Shown here: in pieces, positions 17,611-29,018 of the stretch
Position numbering within the stretch: position 1 is the first letter of the stretch
Layout of the letters: every line of letters begins with the position of its first letter
Source of the DNA: Bin87 sp965197635
GTDB lineage: Bacteria > Chloroflexota > Dehalococcoidia > Lucifugimonadales > UBA3495
Assembly: GCA_965197635.1 (NCBI GenBank)
Contig: OZ240218.1
Span: 1-64,000, forward strand
DNA: 64,000 nt
Reading direction: 5' to 3'
Program-made: the position numbers and the translations under genes
The notes under the pieces: generated by a model
What the model was told of the DNA's origin: nothing
Databases searched by the model: none
Seen by the model: only the letters and a program-made list of their open reading frames with translations

Positions 17611-18235
17611 TTACGTACAACTGCCGCCCGTTTCGTTAGACGTTGGTCGGTCGCTCTCGCTGGCCGCGTTGCGGACTTCCGGTAGTGGGTCGCCTTTGGC
17701 GATTTCCAGCCAACGAACAACTGCGGAGTGTTGGTTGCTCCCATCTTTTGCTACCGCTACTGCCAATTCTGCACATAGTAGTCTCAGCAACGGGATGTCA
17801 TCCGGGTTCTCGTGGTCGCGGTCGTAGCTGAGCTCAGTCGCGAGGTAATCCAATCCATCTGCTACTAATAGAATAATGGCTTCTTCATTGGCTTGTGTCC
17901 CGTTCTCGAAGATCCATCGGGCTGCCTGTAAGGCTCCTACTAGCGATGCAGCGCGGCGGTAGGCGATAGCTACGCCGATCTCTCGAACTAGGTTCTCTGG
18001 TGGCACCGGTGTACCGGTTTCGGGGTCTGACGCTTCTGAGAGCCATCTGATGATTCCTGAAGCTGCGTTGGAGGCCACTTCTCTGTCACCTGAGGTGATT
18101 CCGGCGCGTAGCAAATTTGCTGCGTCTTCCAACCGCGCTGGAGTAATTCTGGCTACGGTCGGAGCCAATTCCAACGCTGGTACTCGAAGATCGTGCAGGC
18201 GCCTCAGCTTCTGGTAAATTTTTTCGCCTAGAAAC
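17611..18235 (-). pseudogene. 5'-truncated helical protein cut by IS1182
   Basis: The frame is open from the IS1182 end (FLGEKIYQKLRRLHDLRVPA...) through ARLEDAANLLRAGITSGDRE, AASGIIRWLSEASD and ALQAARWIFENGTQANEEA to a stop at 17611, about 205 residues in all. The repeated helical pattern resembles HEAT-like repeats. The first in-frame ATG is at 18174 but the reading continues upstream without one, so the start was lost to the insertion at 18238. Family unknown. Confidence 0.55.
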
Positions 18236-18237
18236 CG

Positions 18238-20099
18238 GGCCGGAAAGCCTGGTTTGGGAAGTGGGATTGGGGCAGCAAAGCGGCGGTGAGGAAAGCCAGT
18301 GGCCAGATCTGGCCGATCCGGATTGCGCCGAATGTGGCGGCGGTATTGGCGACATCGGCGACGACGACACGGTCACCGTGCAGATCGTCGCCGGTATCGT
18401 CCGTGAGACCCATTTTGCCTGCCACCAACGTCAGATTGGCCACTGTGGCCGCCAGATACAGCTGAAACTTGGTCTTGACCCGTCCGAAGTAGCGCGCCTG
18501 CCGGATGCCCAGTTGCGTCAGCTGCGCCAACCGGTGCTCCGCCACCACCCGCAGCTGCCGGTACTCGTCGTAGTCGGCGCTTTGCTGTAATGCCCTCGCC
18601 TGTTGCAGCAGGGCTTCCTGCGGATGGATTTGTACCCTCCGCCCTCTACGACCTTTGGCCGCGATGCATTGCGACCGCAGCGGACAAACTCCGCACACCC
18701 CGCCGTCGAATTGGAAAGCTCGCAATTGATGCACCTGTCCCATCCGGTCGGTGCGTTTCCCAGCGGGGACAATGGTGTGAGTAACCTGGCCCGCCGGACA
18801 AGTGCAACTGCCTGCTGCCAGGTCAAGGTGGAAGTCATGCTTGGGGAAGTGCTTCCGGTTGGGACGCCCCGGTACTTTGGCCACCAACTGGCGTCCCGCA
18901 TCAGCGAAAGCCGGCCGCGTCCCACCGTCGCCGTAGGCAGCGTCGCCCATGGCTTCCACCACCGCCACACCGGCATTGGCTTCGGTCTCTGCCACCAACT
19001 CCAGCGCTCCCAGATTGTCGGGCGCGTTGCCCGGCAGCACGTCCACCGCCGTGATCAGCTGAGTGTCCGTGTCCACCACAATGGCCGCCTTGTGCCCGTC
19101 AAAACGCTTGCTGCTGCTCTTGCGACCGTGGCGCATCTCCGGGTCAGGCACCGACATCATCCGGTCCCGGCTCACACCCTCCTTGCGGCTCACCCCGCCA
19201 TCCCCGTGGCCGTCATCATCGCCACCCTTGCGCTCCACATCCGGTAGCAGCAACGGTCCCAACAACTCCGCAGCCTCCACTATCTCCCGCCGTTGGATGC
19301 TGTCCTCCGCAACTCTCCCGGGGCCTGCCGCGCCAACTCCAGCAGCCGGTCCGCATCCGCCACAACCTCCGCCAACAGCTTCCGTCGCTCCCGCTTGCTC
19401 GACCAGTCGATGGCCGCCTCGCCCTTCACGCTGCTGCCCAGGTACCGCTGGTAGCCCTGGGCCTCAGCCCATGCTTTGACGGTGGTCCTATCCACCGCCG
19501 CCAGCGCCCGCAGCAGTTTCACCATCCCGTCCGCCAGCAGATTGTAGGTGTCCTTCACCGCCCCGCGTCCCAGGATATAGGTCGTGTCCAACGCTACCCG
19601 CATGCTCCGCCTCTTCAGATACCCTGACTCCCGCGCCAGTCGCAGGCTCCGCTCAAACACCGCACGCACCTGGTCGTGCAATATCAGCTGGGCGCGGAAC
19701 ACCTGCAGGGTACTCTTGGCAAAGGGCCGGTCCTCAATCTCGATCCCCAACGCCACCTTCCACCGGATGTCGAAGTCGGCTGTCGCCTTGGCCTCGGCGT
19801 CGCTCACCTTGTCGTAGGTCTGCAACAGCAACGCCGTCGCCAGCAGGCGGGGCGGCACACTGGCGCGGCCATTGTCCGGACCGTACAACTCGGCGAAGTC
19901 GGCGTCACGGAATAGCCGACCACGCAACTGTGCCAGCAAACCGTAGCAGGTGTCCTTGCCCACGTAGTCCAGATACATTCGGTCCGCTTCCCACCACCCT
20001 CTCTGCTCAGTCCGCTCGCCCAGCATGGCCTTGCTCCACTTCACTAACCTGGATGACCCGGAGTATAACCCCTGCCCCAATCAGCCGAGCTTTCCGGCC
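18238..20099 (-). mobile_element. IS1182-family element with frameshifted transposase
   Basis: Inverted ends GGCCGGAAAGC at 18238-18248 and 20089-20099 bound 1.86 kb. The transposase on the minus strand begins near 20080 (MGQGLYSGSSRLVKWSKAML), with YLDYVGKDTCYGLLAQLRG, RVALDTTYILGRGAVKDTYN and AIDWSSKRERRK. A +1 shift near 19290 is needed to continue as MSVPDPEMRHGRKSSSKRFD, VDVLPGNAPD and CPLRSQCIA up to 18228. The DTTYILG-type aspartate and the cysteine-rich segment are typical of IS1182 transposases. The frameshift makes it inactive as written. Confidence 0.8.
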
Positions 20100-20104
20100 A
20101 GAGT

Positions 20105-20247
20105 TCTAGTGTGGTGTATCCGTAGTTCATCGGAAATAAAATGGCGGCTTGTGTCTTTGTACCACTCTGCTTCAAGCAGGAAACTGGTTTCCTGTCCCTT
20201 TAGAAAGCTTCATTCTAATGCGACGAACTATGGATACAGTACACTAG
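20105..20247. mobile_element. 143-bp IS630-derived MITE
   Basis: CTAGTGTGGTGTATCC at 20105 and its imperfect reverse complement ending ACACTAG at 20247 form terminal repeats of about 26 bases with TA inside CTAG. The ends match the end of the IS630 copy starting at 27331 (CTAGTGTGGTGTAACTG). There is no coding content, so it is a non-autonomous derivative. It cuts off the 3' end of hsdR. Confidence 0.7.
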
Positions 20248-22500
20248 CGAACGCTTTCGCGGAGCCTTTGAACGCGACCTGTCCGTCCTCGCTGAGGGTC
20301 AAGTACGGCGCGACGCAGGCGTCGGCGATGGGATCCAGTTCTCCACGGTCCTTGCCGGTGAGGTAGCCCTCCACGAGTTCGTCCACCTGCTGGGGGGTGT
20401 ACACCTGAGGGTTGTCCAGCTGCGCCTTGAGATCGTGGAGCTTGTTGGGGTCCGTTTCCTCGGCAAGAATGGTGGTCCGGTAGTAGTCTGAAAACGCTTC
20501 CCGGATGACGTCCGAACTGTTCATGAAGTCCAGGACGAAGGTGTCGGTCTTGTTAGGACGGGCGCGGTTGAGGCGAGAAAGGGTCTGCACAGCCTTGATG
20601 CCGGCCAACGTCTAGTCCACGTACATGGTGTGGAGCAGCGGCTCGTCGTAGCCGGTTTGGAACTTGTCGGCGCAGATCAGGATGCGGTAGGGGTCTTCCT
20701 GGATCTTCTCCGGTATCCGGCTCGACGGAAACTCATTCAGGGATGCCTCGGTTACGGTCTGGCCTTGGTGTTGTCGCTCGCCCGAGAAGGCGATGATTGA
20801 ACGGTAGGGGTAGCCGTTCTCCTTGATGTAGGCGCTGATGGCGCGATGGTAGTCAATGGCGCGGTCCACACCGTCGGTGACCACCATGGCGCGTGCGTGG
20901 CCATCGATCTTGCGTGGCATGAACACGCATTCGTGGAAGTGGTCCACGATGATCTGGGACTTGCGGGCAACGGCGTACTCGTGTCCTTCGACGTAACGGC
21001 GTAGCCGGCGCTGGGCGCGCTTCGAGTCAAACTCTGGGTCGTAGTCGATTTTCTTCACTAGGCCGAAGTAACTGCTGACGGTGGTGTGGTTGCCCAGCAC
21101 GTCGAGGATGAAGCCTTCTTCGATGGCCTGCTTCATCGTGTAACTGTGGAACGGCAGGTGCTTGATCGTGCCGTCCGGCTGCGGTGCAGGGTCGCCGAAC
21201 AGTTCGAGGGTCTTGTTCTTCGGCGTGGCCGTGAAGGCGAAGTAGCTGGCGTTGTCGAGCAGACGCCTGCTTTCGATGATGTGGTTGATCTGGTCCTCGA
21301 ACGTGTCGTCGTCATCGTCGTTGGCCTGGTTGCCGAGCGACACGTTCATGGCGGCGGCGGTGCGCCCGCCTTGGCTGGAATGGGCCTCGTCGATGATGAT
21401 GGCGAATTTCCGGCCCCGATGTTCGTTGGTGATGGCGTCGATGATGAACGGGAACTTCTGGACCGTTGTGGTGACGATTTTCTTCCCTTCGGTAATGAGT
21501 TGCCGCAGGTGTGCCGACGTTTCAGCGTGTCCCACTGTGGATCTCACCTGAGTGAACAGGCGGATGTTCTTGTCGATCTGGTCGTCGAGGACAGTGCGGT
21601 CGGTGACGACAAGGATGGAGTCGAAAATTGGTTGGCCGTTGGCGGCCAGCTCGATCATCTGTCGGGAGAGCCACGTGATGGAGTGTGACTTGCCGCTCCC
21701 GGCCGAGTGCTGAATTAGGTACCGCTTTCCTGCCCCGTTGCTGGCAGCGTCGTTGAGCAGGTTGCGGACGACATGGAGTTGGTGGTAGCGAGGCCAGATC
21801 TGGTCGTCGCCCACCTTCTGGGCGTAATTCTCGATGATGTCCGTGAGGCTGCCTGGTGTGAGTACATCCCGCCATAAGTAGTCAGTCTTGAGGCCGTTGG
21901 GGTTGATGGGGTTGCCGGCTCCGTCGTCGCGGCCCTTGTTGAACGGCAGGAAGATGGATGCCTTGCCGGCGAGCTTAGTGCAGAACTGGACCTCGTTCTC
22001 GTCCACAGCGAAGTGGACGGCGCAGCGGCCGACGTGAAAGAGGTCCTCACGGGCGGCTGCGGGTTTGCCGGTATTGCTGGACGGCGTCATTGACCGTCTG
22101 TTTGGTGAGGTTGTTCTTCAGTTCGAACGTGGCGATGGGCAGGCCGTTGATGAAGAGCGCCAGGTCGAGGGCGCGTTGCCTCTCATCGTTGCTGTAGCCC
22201 AACCGGCGGGTCACTGAGAAGCGGTTCTGAGCGTAACGGGCTTCCGCGGCGGTGTTTCCTGGCGTCGGGGTGCCGTAGAAAACGTCCACATGGTGCTGCT
22301 GGTGATTGACGCCTTTACGTAGTACGTCGATGATGCCACGATTGCGGATCTCGCGTTTCAGCCTTGCTAGGAATTGTCGGCGAGTAGGGTTGTCCGAGTC
22401 GAGGGCCAGGGCGGTCGCCACGTTGGGTTGTGTGGCAACGAGGAATGCCGAAAGCTGTTTCAGGTCCACGCAGTTGCCACGGTCGTAGTCGGGGGTTGGT
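20248..22500 (-). pseudogene. hsdR: Type I restriction enzyme R subunit, broken
   Basis: The minus-strand segments read, in order: PTPDYDRGNCVDLKQLSAFL, TFELKNNLTKQTVNDAV (nuclease-domain region), LIQHSAGSGKSHSITWLSRQ (Walker A), FAIIIDEAHSSQGG (DEAH-type motif II), SYFAFTATPKNKTLELFG (motif III), LICADKFQTGYDEPLLHTMY and KAVQTLSRLNRARP (motif VI). Defects are a frameshift near 22075, an in-frame TAG at 20612 (VD-stop-TLAGIK), truncation by the MITE at 20247, and a missing extreme N-terminus. No hsdM or hsdS is nearby. It is a dead remnant of a type I system. Confidence 0.85.
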
Positions 22501-23141
22501 AGTGGAATCCTGCCGGCGTGCGGGAATAATCGGAAAATTCACAATCCGGACTCCCTGGCTCATGGGGGTAAATTTCACAACATCCACCCAACACATGCTG
22601 CCACCCCGCAGAGCTTGGCTGACTCTGGCCTACGATCTTTAGGGCAATCTGGCCAAGGCAACTGGTTGCCGGCGAGGCTACGATTAAGCCATGGCTTCAG
22701 GATCTATTTTTGCGGAACAAGGCTGAACTCACAGGTAACCGTTGCAGTACACCGGCTTTTATAACGATCTTCGTAATTAGAACAATATCGCTAAAAAATT
22801 GCCAATGCCGCGGATGTATTTTTGGCCACAAACGGTTACCATAAAAAGGTGAGTGCCCACAGGAACAGAGCACCCCTCCCCGAGAGGCAGGTTATCTTGC
22901 TAACAACCCGCACCTTCAGCATGAGGAGGCAAGAATCAAAAACCCTCTGCCACACCAGCAGAGGGATGAATCGGCCTAGCGATTATTCTACTCACCAGAA
23001 CGGGGCCGCCGGAGCACCACCTCCAGCGGCCGCCCACGCCAAGCATCACCAGAACCGGTTCAAGGATTCAAAGTGCCACCAGACAACTCCCATGTTACCT
23101 AAGACACCCAATCACCGCAACCATGCACCAACCTCGCCCAG
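22501..23141. other. Intergenic stretch without recognisable genes
   Basis: It holds possible further hsdR N-terminal debris near 22500-22560 on the minus strand, then lower-GC sequence around 22740-22840. No gene, RNA or clear repeat is seen; it may include the left end of the IS1595 element. Confidence 0.4.
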
Positions 23142-24608
23142 TTGGGGCAGGCAGTTGATCACGAGGTTATAGCCCCCCTGCTCGCGGCGGTGCCGCAACC
23201 GCAGGGACGGCAGGCCGGCAAGGGTGGCCGTGATGCCCTGTCCCGTAAGCCGATGGTGAAGGCCTATCTGATAAGCCGGTACCCGGGGTCGGGCCTGCCA
23301 CACAAGTTGTTGACGCTGTACGCCCGCCTGGCAGAACACCCCGATGTGGCTCGCCTGTCCGGCTTCGATGGACATCTGCCCGATCGAAGCACCCTCCATC
23401 CTGTCTTCAAGGCGCTAGATAACCGGCCTGACCTGGTCGGCGCGGCCTTCAGCGCCATCTCGGACCGACTGCTCCGGACGCCTCAAGCGCCGGAGATCAT
23501 CACCGCTCCACCGCCGAAGCCACGACGCTCCGGCAAGAGGGACGGCAACGGGTACCGCGAAGCCCGCAGAAAGGCGGCGCTGGGCCTGATTCCCTTCCTG
23601 CACAGGAAAGTGCGCTGCGAGGACGAAGCGGTGGAATTCGCGAAGGAGAGCCGCTGGCCGGACGGCGTCAGGTGTCCCTCCTGCGACTCCCCCAAGGTCA
23701 GGCGGGAATCTGCAACGGGTTGGCGCTGCCGCGCTTGTGGGTCAAGGTTCTCGCTCACCAGCAACACGTTCCTCCACAGCTCCAATGTGGCGATGCTTCC
23801 CACGCTACTCGCCATGTATCTCACGATTCAGTCTCCCACTGGAGTTGATGCCCTCTTCCTCTCCGACTGTCTCCAGGACGACCTGGGCCGGCGCATGGAC
23901 CACTCGGAGGCTCTGTACCTGCAGCACCGCATCCGCGCGGCGACCTACGAAACGCCCCCGAAATTCGCCGGCCCCATTCAGGTTGACGACACCTACATTG
24001 GGACGGAGAACGGCATCAAGATGCAGATCATCGGCGGTGTGGACCAGTCCACCAACCGGCTTTGGGCCGAGATCGTCGATGGCGAGGTGACCCAAGGGAT
24101 CGTCAATCCGTTCGTATACCACCTGAGGGAGGACGGCGCCTGGGTTTACTCAGACCAGGGAGGCGCATACGCCGGTATCCCCTGGCCCCATCTCACGGTA
24201 AACCATTCTCTGCCCGTATACGGACGCTTCGATGAGAACTTCAGGAGATACGTCACCACCAACTGGATTGAGTCCTTCTGGGCCTTTATCGATCGCCTCA
24301 TTCTCGAGCATGGTCGTGTGTCGCGAAAGCATCTGCCACTCTATCTGTCGGAGGCCCTGTGGCACCACAATCATCGCGGTCAGTCGATCTGGCGACAAAT
24401 GCAGGCGCTGGTACACAACGGCAGCACTAGGCGAGTGACCGAGCGGGATATCAAGGAAGGGAAGGCCGTTCCAGCCAGGCTGTGGGTGCCGGAGACCTAC
24501 GATGGTAAAGCCGAACCGGCCGAATGCCATTTCCAGCTGGCCCTTCCCGCCAAACGTGAGACAGCGGCGCCACGCCAAACAGCGACGCAATTGTTGGCCG
24601 CAGTGTGA
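23142..24608 (+). CDS. IS1595-family transposase with an unusual N-terminal extension
   Basis: The C-terminal 310 residues are a standard ISXO2-like transposase: zinc ribbon CPSC...CRAC around residues 178-199, FAGPIQVDDTYIGTENG, GAWVYSDQGGAYAGI and VTTNWIESFWAFIDR with the D, D and N/E residues. The first 150 or so residues are extra and contain KAYLISRYPGSGLPHKLLTL and GHLPDRSTLHPVFKALDNRP, resembling the N-terminal part of IS5/IS1182-type transposases. The start is unclear: TTG at 23142 follows an in-frame stop, and ATG at 23253 is an alternative. The frame is intact. Confidence 0.75.
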   Translation: MGQAVDHEVIAPLLAAVPQPQGRQAGKGGRDALSRKPMVKAYLISRYPGSGLPHKLLTLYARLAEHPDVARLSGFDGHLPDRSTLHPVFKALDNRPDLVGAAFSAISDRLLRTPQAPEIITAPPPKPRRSGKRDGNGYREARRKAALGLIPFLHRKVRCEDEAVEFAKESRWPDGVRCPSCDSPKVRRESATGWRCRACGSRFSLTSNTFLHSSNVAMLPTLLAMYLTIQSPTGVDALFLSDCLQDDLGRRMDHSEALYLQHRIRAATYETPPKFAGPIQVDDTYIGTENGIKMQIIGGVDQSTNRLWAEIVDGEVTQGIVNPFVYHLREDGAWVYSDQGGAYAGIPWPHLTVNHSLPVYGRFDENFRRYVTTNWIESFWAFIDRLILEHGRVSRKHLPLYLSEALWHHNHRGQSIWRQMQALVHNGSTRRVTERDIKEGKAVPARLWVPETYDGKAEPAECHFQLALPAKRETAAPRQTATQLLAAV

Positions 24609-24990
24609 TGGCACGGAATCAGGAAGGCGCACTCAAGCACAGAGATGCCCCATTATCGAGACCTGTGAGAGACCGGGGTTGATCTTCACATGCTTGGGAA
24701 AGTCGGTGAGTCAATTCCACCTCTATGATTCTGCCAACTGCAACGCCGGCAGGCCCGCCGAATATTGATATTCGGTCGTCTACTCACCTCGCAATCCGAC
24801 GATAACCGCAGTCTTGCTTTTTCCTGCCCAGTTACGTCTCAGCAGTTCCGGAGACGGCCGAGCATGGGCCGCAGCCTTTGTGTCGAGGGCTGGCAGCCTC
24901 GACTTCCCGGTAACGACGCACATCTCGGGGATGCGGCCATAGACGACGATCAGTCCAGCCTGCCCCGGTGCGATCAGTGGGCGAAGCCGA
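24609..24990. other. Intergenic stretch
   Basis: No gene or repeat is recognisable here. It probably includes the right end of the IS1595 element, whose terminal repeats could not be identified by eye. Confidence 0.4.
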
Positions 24991-25431
24991 TCAAAAGTAG
25001 CCGGCTGACAGTGAGCCGGCTACGGTCACGGGCAAAATACCACCATGCAACTTGGAGAGGTATTCTGGGCAGAATAGTCTTACAATCCCGTAGTCGGCGG
25101 GGTCGCCCGCAATCCAGCCGGTGGAGTATGCGGCGGGCCGCTCACGTGTTGTGAGGTCTGATGCAGCGGGATCCGATGGGTCGTCAGAAACATTGGTGAG
25201 TAAGCCAACGATGCGGCTCTCCAGACCCCGTTCGGTGGTTGTCGCCGTGTTGGTGGCGTTCGTGGGCGTCCTTGGCGTCTGGCTTGTTCGATAAAACATT
25301 CCACGCTGAGCGCCCGACCAGTCCAGCGTTTCGGGAATGTCAGAGAAGTCAATCTCCTCGTCGGGCATCTCGGCCAACGATTGGAGTTCCCGTTCTTGCT
25401 CTGGGGTGAGCCTAAAACTCTCCTGTCTCAT
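24991..25431 (-). CDS. brnA: BrnA family antitoxin with a divergent C-terminal tail
   Basis: The N-terminal 60 residues match BrnA antitoxins: MRQESFRLTPEQERELQSLA, EEIDFSDIPETLDWSGAQRG and MFYR. BrnA normally continues with a ribbon-helix-helix-like DNA-binding tail; here the remaining 87 residues (SQTPRTPTNATNTATTTERG and on) look unlike that and may come from a frameshift or replacement. The start at 25431 overlaps the end of the brnT reading frame. Autoregulation of the operon is expected from the family. Confidence 0.65.
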   Translation of the reverse strand: MRQESFRLTPEQERELQSLAEMPDEEIDFSDIPETLDWSGAQRGMFYRTSQTPRTPTNATNTATTTERGLESRIVGLLTNVSDDPSDPAASDLTTRERPAAYSTGWIAGDPADYGIVRLFCPEYLSKLHGGILPVTVAGSLSAGYF

Positions 25432-25717
25432 AGGCATTCCTTTCATGCCTCTCGGCTTTCCTGGCGCTGATGATGCGGCCCACTGCTTCTCCGCGGGTCT
25501 AATCAGGTTCCGGTTCGGTATGGACAACGATGATGACGACGTTGCGAACCACCCCGATGGTACGCCAGCGTTGCTCAGTTGGGAAGGGGTCCGGACGGCT
25601 GGCGGTCAAGGGGCCATTGAACACCAACTTGGCGACCTCGAAGCTTATCCGATGTTTCCGACGGTTTTCGTCGTTTTTGTCTTCGTCCCATTCCCACCTT
25701 ATTGGCAGGTCGTTCAT
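25430..25717 (-). pseudogene. brnT: BrnT family toxin interrupted by an in-frame TAG
   Basis: IRWEWDEDKNDENRRKHRIS followed by FEVAKLVFNG is the BrnT RelE-like ribonuclease signature. A TAG at 25499-25501 stops the frame after TEPEPD, but the same frame goes on with TRGEAVGRIISARKAERHERN, the conserved BrnT C-terminus needed for catalysis, up to the start of brnA. Unless read through, the toxin is truncated to 72 residues and probably inactive. Confidence 0.7.
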
Positions 25718-26030
25718 GGCCGCCCTGTCCGTTTTTCCGTGGTGTCGGTGGTTGCCATGAGAGCACCTGCGCCTGCGCAGTGAACGCTGGCATTGTACAG
25801 GTACTAATGGGGCAGTTTTACCGCGCAGTAGTCAACGTGAACTGAGCTGAGGTTTCTCATTGTGTGGTAGGGATCGTGACTACGCATCGTTGGCACATCG
25901 CTTCAACGTGTTCCTTCGTGAGTTCGCCGACGAGCACTAAACCAAAGCCAGGGTGAAATGCGCAGACGCGTGGGGTAAATTGGTGAGGCAATTAGGTTAG
26001 ACGATCGCTGGGGTCGCGAGGGGTGTGATG
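25718..26030. other. Intergenic stretch
   Basis: No gene or repeat is recognised between brnT and the degraded IS630. It must include the brnTA promoter and the left end of the IS630, but neither can be placed with confidence. Confidence 0.35.
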
Positions 26031-27298
26031 ATGGGAGTTAGAGATATGGACCGGTCTCTGGAACGGTGGGAGATGGGAACCAAGGACCGGCGGCGGCGGA
26101 TGATCTTGGCGCCCACGCCCCGGGAACGGGAAAGGTGGTACGCAATGCTGCTGCGGGCCCAGGGCCTGACGGCGGCGGCCACGGCGGAGGCACTGGAGCG
26201 GGACCCGCACACGATAGGGCGATGGGCGTCGGCCTTTGGGGAGGGCGGGCCAGCGGCACTGATATTCGAGCCGACCGGCGGTTCCCCCCCGCCCTTGACC
26301 AGACGCAGCAGGCGGAGTTGACAGGGGCAGTGCAGCCACCGCCGTCAGCATCGGGCATCGCAATGGCCAACTGGTATTGGAAGGTGGTAAGGCTGTTTGT
26401 CTCGGAACGGTTTGGCGTCAGCCTCGGCGGCAGCAGTTGCCTGAATTAGCTGCACCGTCTGGGATGCAGTTTCAAACGTCCCCAGAAGCGGTTGGTCAAG
26501 GCCAATGAGTCCAAGCGTGCGGCCGTCGTGGCGGAGTATGCCGTCCTGAAGGAGGAGGCCCAACGGACCGGAGCCAAGGTATTCTTTGCCGACGCGGCCC
26601 ATTTCCGTGCCGATGCCGAACTGCGTGGCAAGTGGGTGCTGAAAGGGGAACCGGCCCTGGTGGACTCGACCAGCCCGAGCTACGGGGCGAAGGCCAGCTA
26701 CTACTCGGCAGTGTAACTGTTCAGACTTGTGGGGCTCCGCGGGCTTTTTGACCCCCTGCAGCAGTGGCCAAGTACGGAATCGCACCGGTGGGCCGACCAG
26801 ATCCCCTCAAACGTGAACAGTTACTCGGCAGTGTGTTTGGAGACTGGCGCGGTGGAGTGGATGCAGCTTGCAGGGAACAGCAACAGCGCAACGTCGGCAG
26901 CCTTCCTGGAACAGTTGCGGGAGCGGCACGACGGGCGGCTGAATGTGATCTGGGACAACGCGCCAGCGCATCGAGGCGAGGCGGTGAGGGAGTACCTGCG
27001 GATGCCGGGCCTGAACCTGAGACTGGTGAACCTGCCGGGATACCGCCCGGACTGCAACGGTGACGAGGCCATCTGGGGCGGGGCGAGAGCGGAGGCCACC
27101 GGCAATCTGTGCTTGGGGAGCCGGGCGGCAGTACGGGAGGGGGTCGGCGACTTCCTGAACGGGCTGGCCAGCCGAAAGGCCGAGGTGAGGCGGCGCTGCC
27201 GGACGGTGCTGCAATCAAGGGCCGAAGCACTCCTGAGCGACTCCCGGCCCGATTCCCGCCGTCCGGCAAATGCACATCCCGCCTTGGCTTTGGTTTAG
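26031..27298 (+). pseudogene. IS630 transposase, frameshifted and interrupted by a mini-element
   Basis: The frame starts MDRSLERWEMGTKDRRRR, with YAMLLRAQGLTAAATAEALE and HTIGRWASAFGEGGPAALIF (helix-turn-helix part). It shifts in a C7 run near 26287, and continues through MANWYWKVVRLFVSERFG to a TAG at 26447, then KVFFADAAHFRADAELRGK, and after the inserted element LNVIWDNAPAHRGEAVREYL and PDCNGDEAIWGG. These give the D, D and E residues of IS630. Several lesions make it inactive. Confidence 0.78.
26713..26824. mobile_element. 112-bp GTAAC-ended mini-element, copy 1
   Basis: It begins GTAACTGTTCAGACTTG and ends with the reverse complement of GTAACTGTTCACGTTTG. It is flanked by the 8-bp duplication TCGGCAGT at 26705-26712 and 26825-26832. 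Removing the element and one repeat restores the IS630 frame (YYSAVCLETG). An 8-bp target duplication with GTAA ends fits the IS66 family, so it is probably an IS66-derived MITE. Confidence 0.8.
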
Positions 27299-27729
27299 GG
27301 CTGGAGGGATCGGGGCGTGGCTCGCCATTGCTAGTGTGGTGTAACTGAAGTTCATTGTGATAGTATTCGCGATGAGGTATCCTCCGGGTTAGCAGCCCAG
27401 AGGAGGATGACCATGGCAATCGGACGACCAATGCCGCCGCTAATTTTGGATGACGTGGAGCGTGAAACCTTGGAACGGTGGGTTCGTCGTCCGAAAACGG
27501 CCAAGCTTTGGCGCTGCGGGCCAGAATGATTTTGGGCTGTGCCGAAGGCCGCAGCAATACCACGGTGAGCGGACCTGGGAGTGTCCGATGCGACGGTGGG
27601 GAAATGGCGTTCCCGGTTCCTGGAACGGAGGCTGGACGGACTGTCGGACGAACCGCGCAGCGGACGGCCTCGAGCGGTTACCGATGACGACGTGGAGCGT
27701 GTGATTACGCTGACGCTGGAGACCGCCCC

Positions 27730-29018
27730 CCTGACAGGGGTAGGTAACGGCTCAAACTGGCTTCCGCCGTAACTTGGGAAGGCGCATCAGCCTCCGGCAT
27801 CTTGGCCACCACCAGATGCAGGAGACCCGCGATGCGCCTTCCCAAGGAATGCTATCAGATGCAAAAAACGATTGAAACGCATTTGCCTCACCTCTCCCAG
27901 CCACAATTGACTGGCCTGGCGCTGTGGGTTTGTGGGGCCATCCTGGCGGGCAGCGCCTGTCAGAACGCCGTGGCCTCGGCCCTCTCGCCCTGGGGCAGAT
28001 GGAACAGCCTCCGGCAGTATCTCCGGGAGTGGCTCTACGACGGCAGCGACCGGAAAAGCCCCTGCCAAACCCAACTGGATGTCACTCTCTGCTCGCGCCA
28101 CTGCTGAAATGGGTTCTCTCCTGGTGGAGTTCCGAACGTCTCGCGCTGGCCATCGACCCCACGCTCAAGGGAGACCAGACCACCGCCATTGTCATCAGCG
28201 TCGGTAGTTGCGCCATTCCGTTGCCTGGCGCATCCACCACGCCACTCAGAAAGGCTCCTGGATGGACCCCACGGTGGAACGCTCCGACTGGCCCCAGCGG
28301 TTCCCGAGGAAATGACCGTAATCGTGCTCTGACCGGGGCATCGCCAGTCCCAAGCTCTGGACACAGATACGCGCCCAGGGCTGGCATCCCGGTATGCGCT
28401 ACCGGAAGAACATCACCTTCTGCGCCGACGGCGGCCAACGATTGCCCGCCTTGCGAGGCGTTTCCCGTCCCGATACCGCCTGGGGCCGTGGCACCGCCTT
28501 CGGTGCGCCAACCGCCCAGCGCCGTTGCACCCTGCTGGTGGTCTGGCGCCGAGCAGGAGGAACCCTGGGTCATCCTCACCGACCTGCCGCCGGAGGAGGT
28601 CGGGGTCAGTTGGTGCCCTGCGCTTCTGGATCGAGCTGGGCTTGAACTCAAGAGCTTGGGCTGGAAGTGGGACCCGCCGCACCGACCCAACTCGTGTCGG
28701 CCACTGGCTGGTATTGTCGGTGGCCACCCTGCTGGCCCTGGCCTACGGCACCCGGGTGGAAGACGCCCAGGACCGCCGGATTGATCCAGGTAATCTGCGG
28801 GCGCCGCCCAAGGCGCTGGCTCCCAATCATCGAGACCCTCGGACCCGTCCGGCGCGCACCGTCAGAGCCACGGCATCGACTGGCTCAGGCGGTTGCTGCT
28901 CAAGGGCCGCCTGTGGAGCCGTGTCTGGCTGTTGCCTGAACCCTGGCCTGTGCCCAAGGTGGACTTGGAGATTACCCACCATGTGCCACCGTAAAAACGC
29001 GTACCTACCCCTGTCAGG
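27730..29018 (+). mobile_element. IS4-like element inside the IS630
   Basis: Perfect 17-bp inverted ends CCTGACAGGGGTAGGTA occur at 27730-27746 and, reversed, at 29002-29018. The flanks ACCGCCCC and ACCGCGCCCC look like an imperfect target duplication. Inside, a transposase begins MRLPKECYQMQKTIETHLPH at 27832 and passes through several frameshifts, with SERLALAIDPTLKGDQTTAI carrying the first DDE aspartate. The transposase is decayed although the ends are perfect. Confidence 0.7.
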
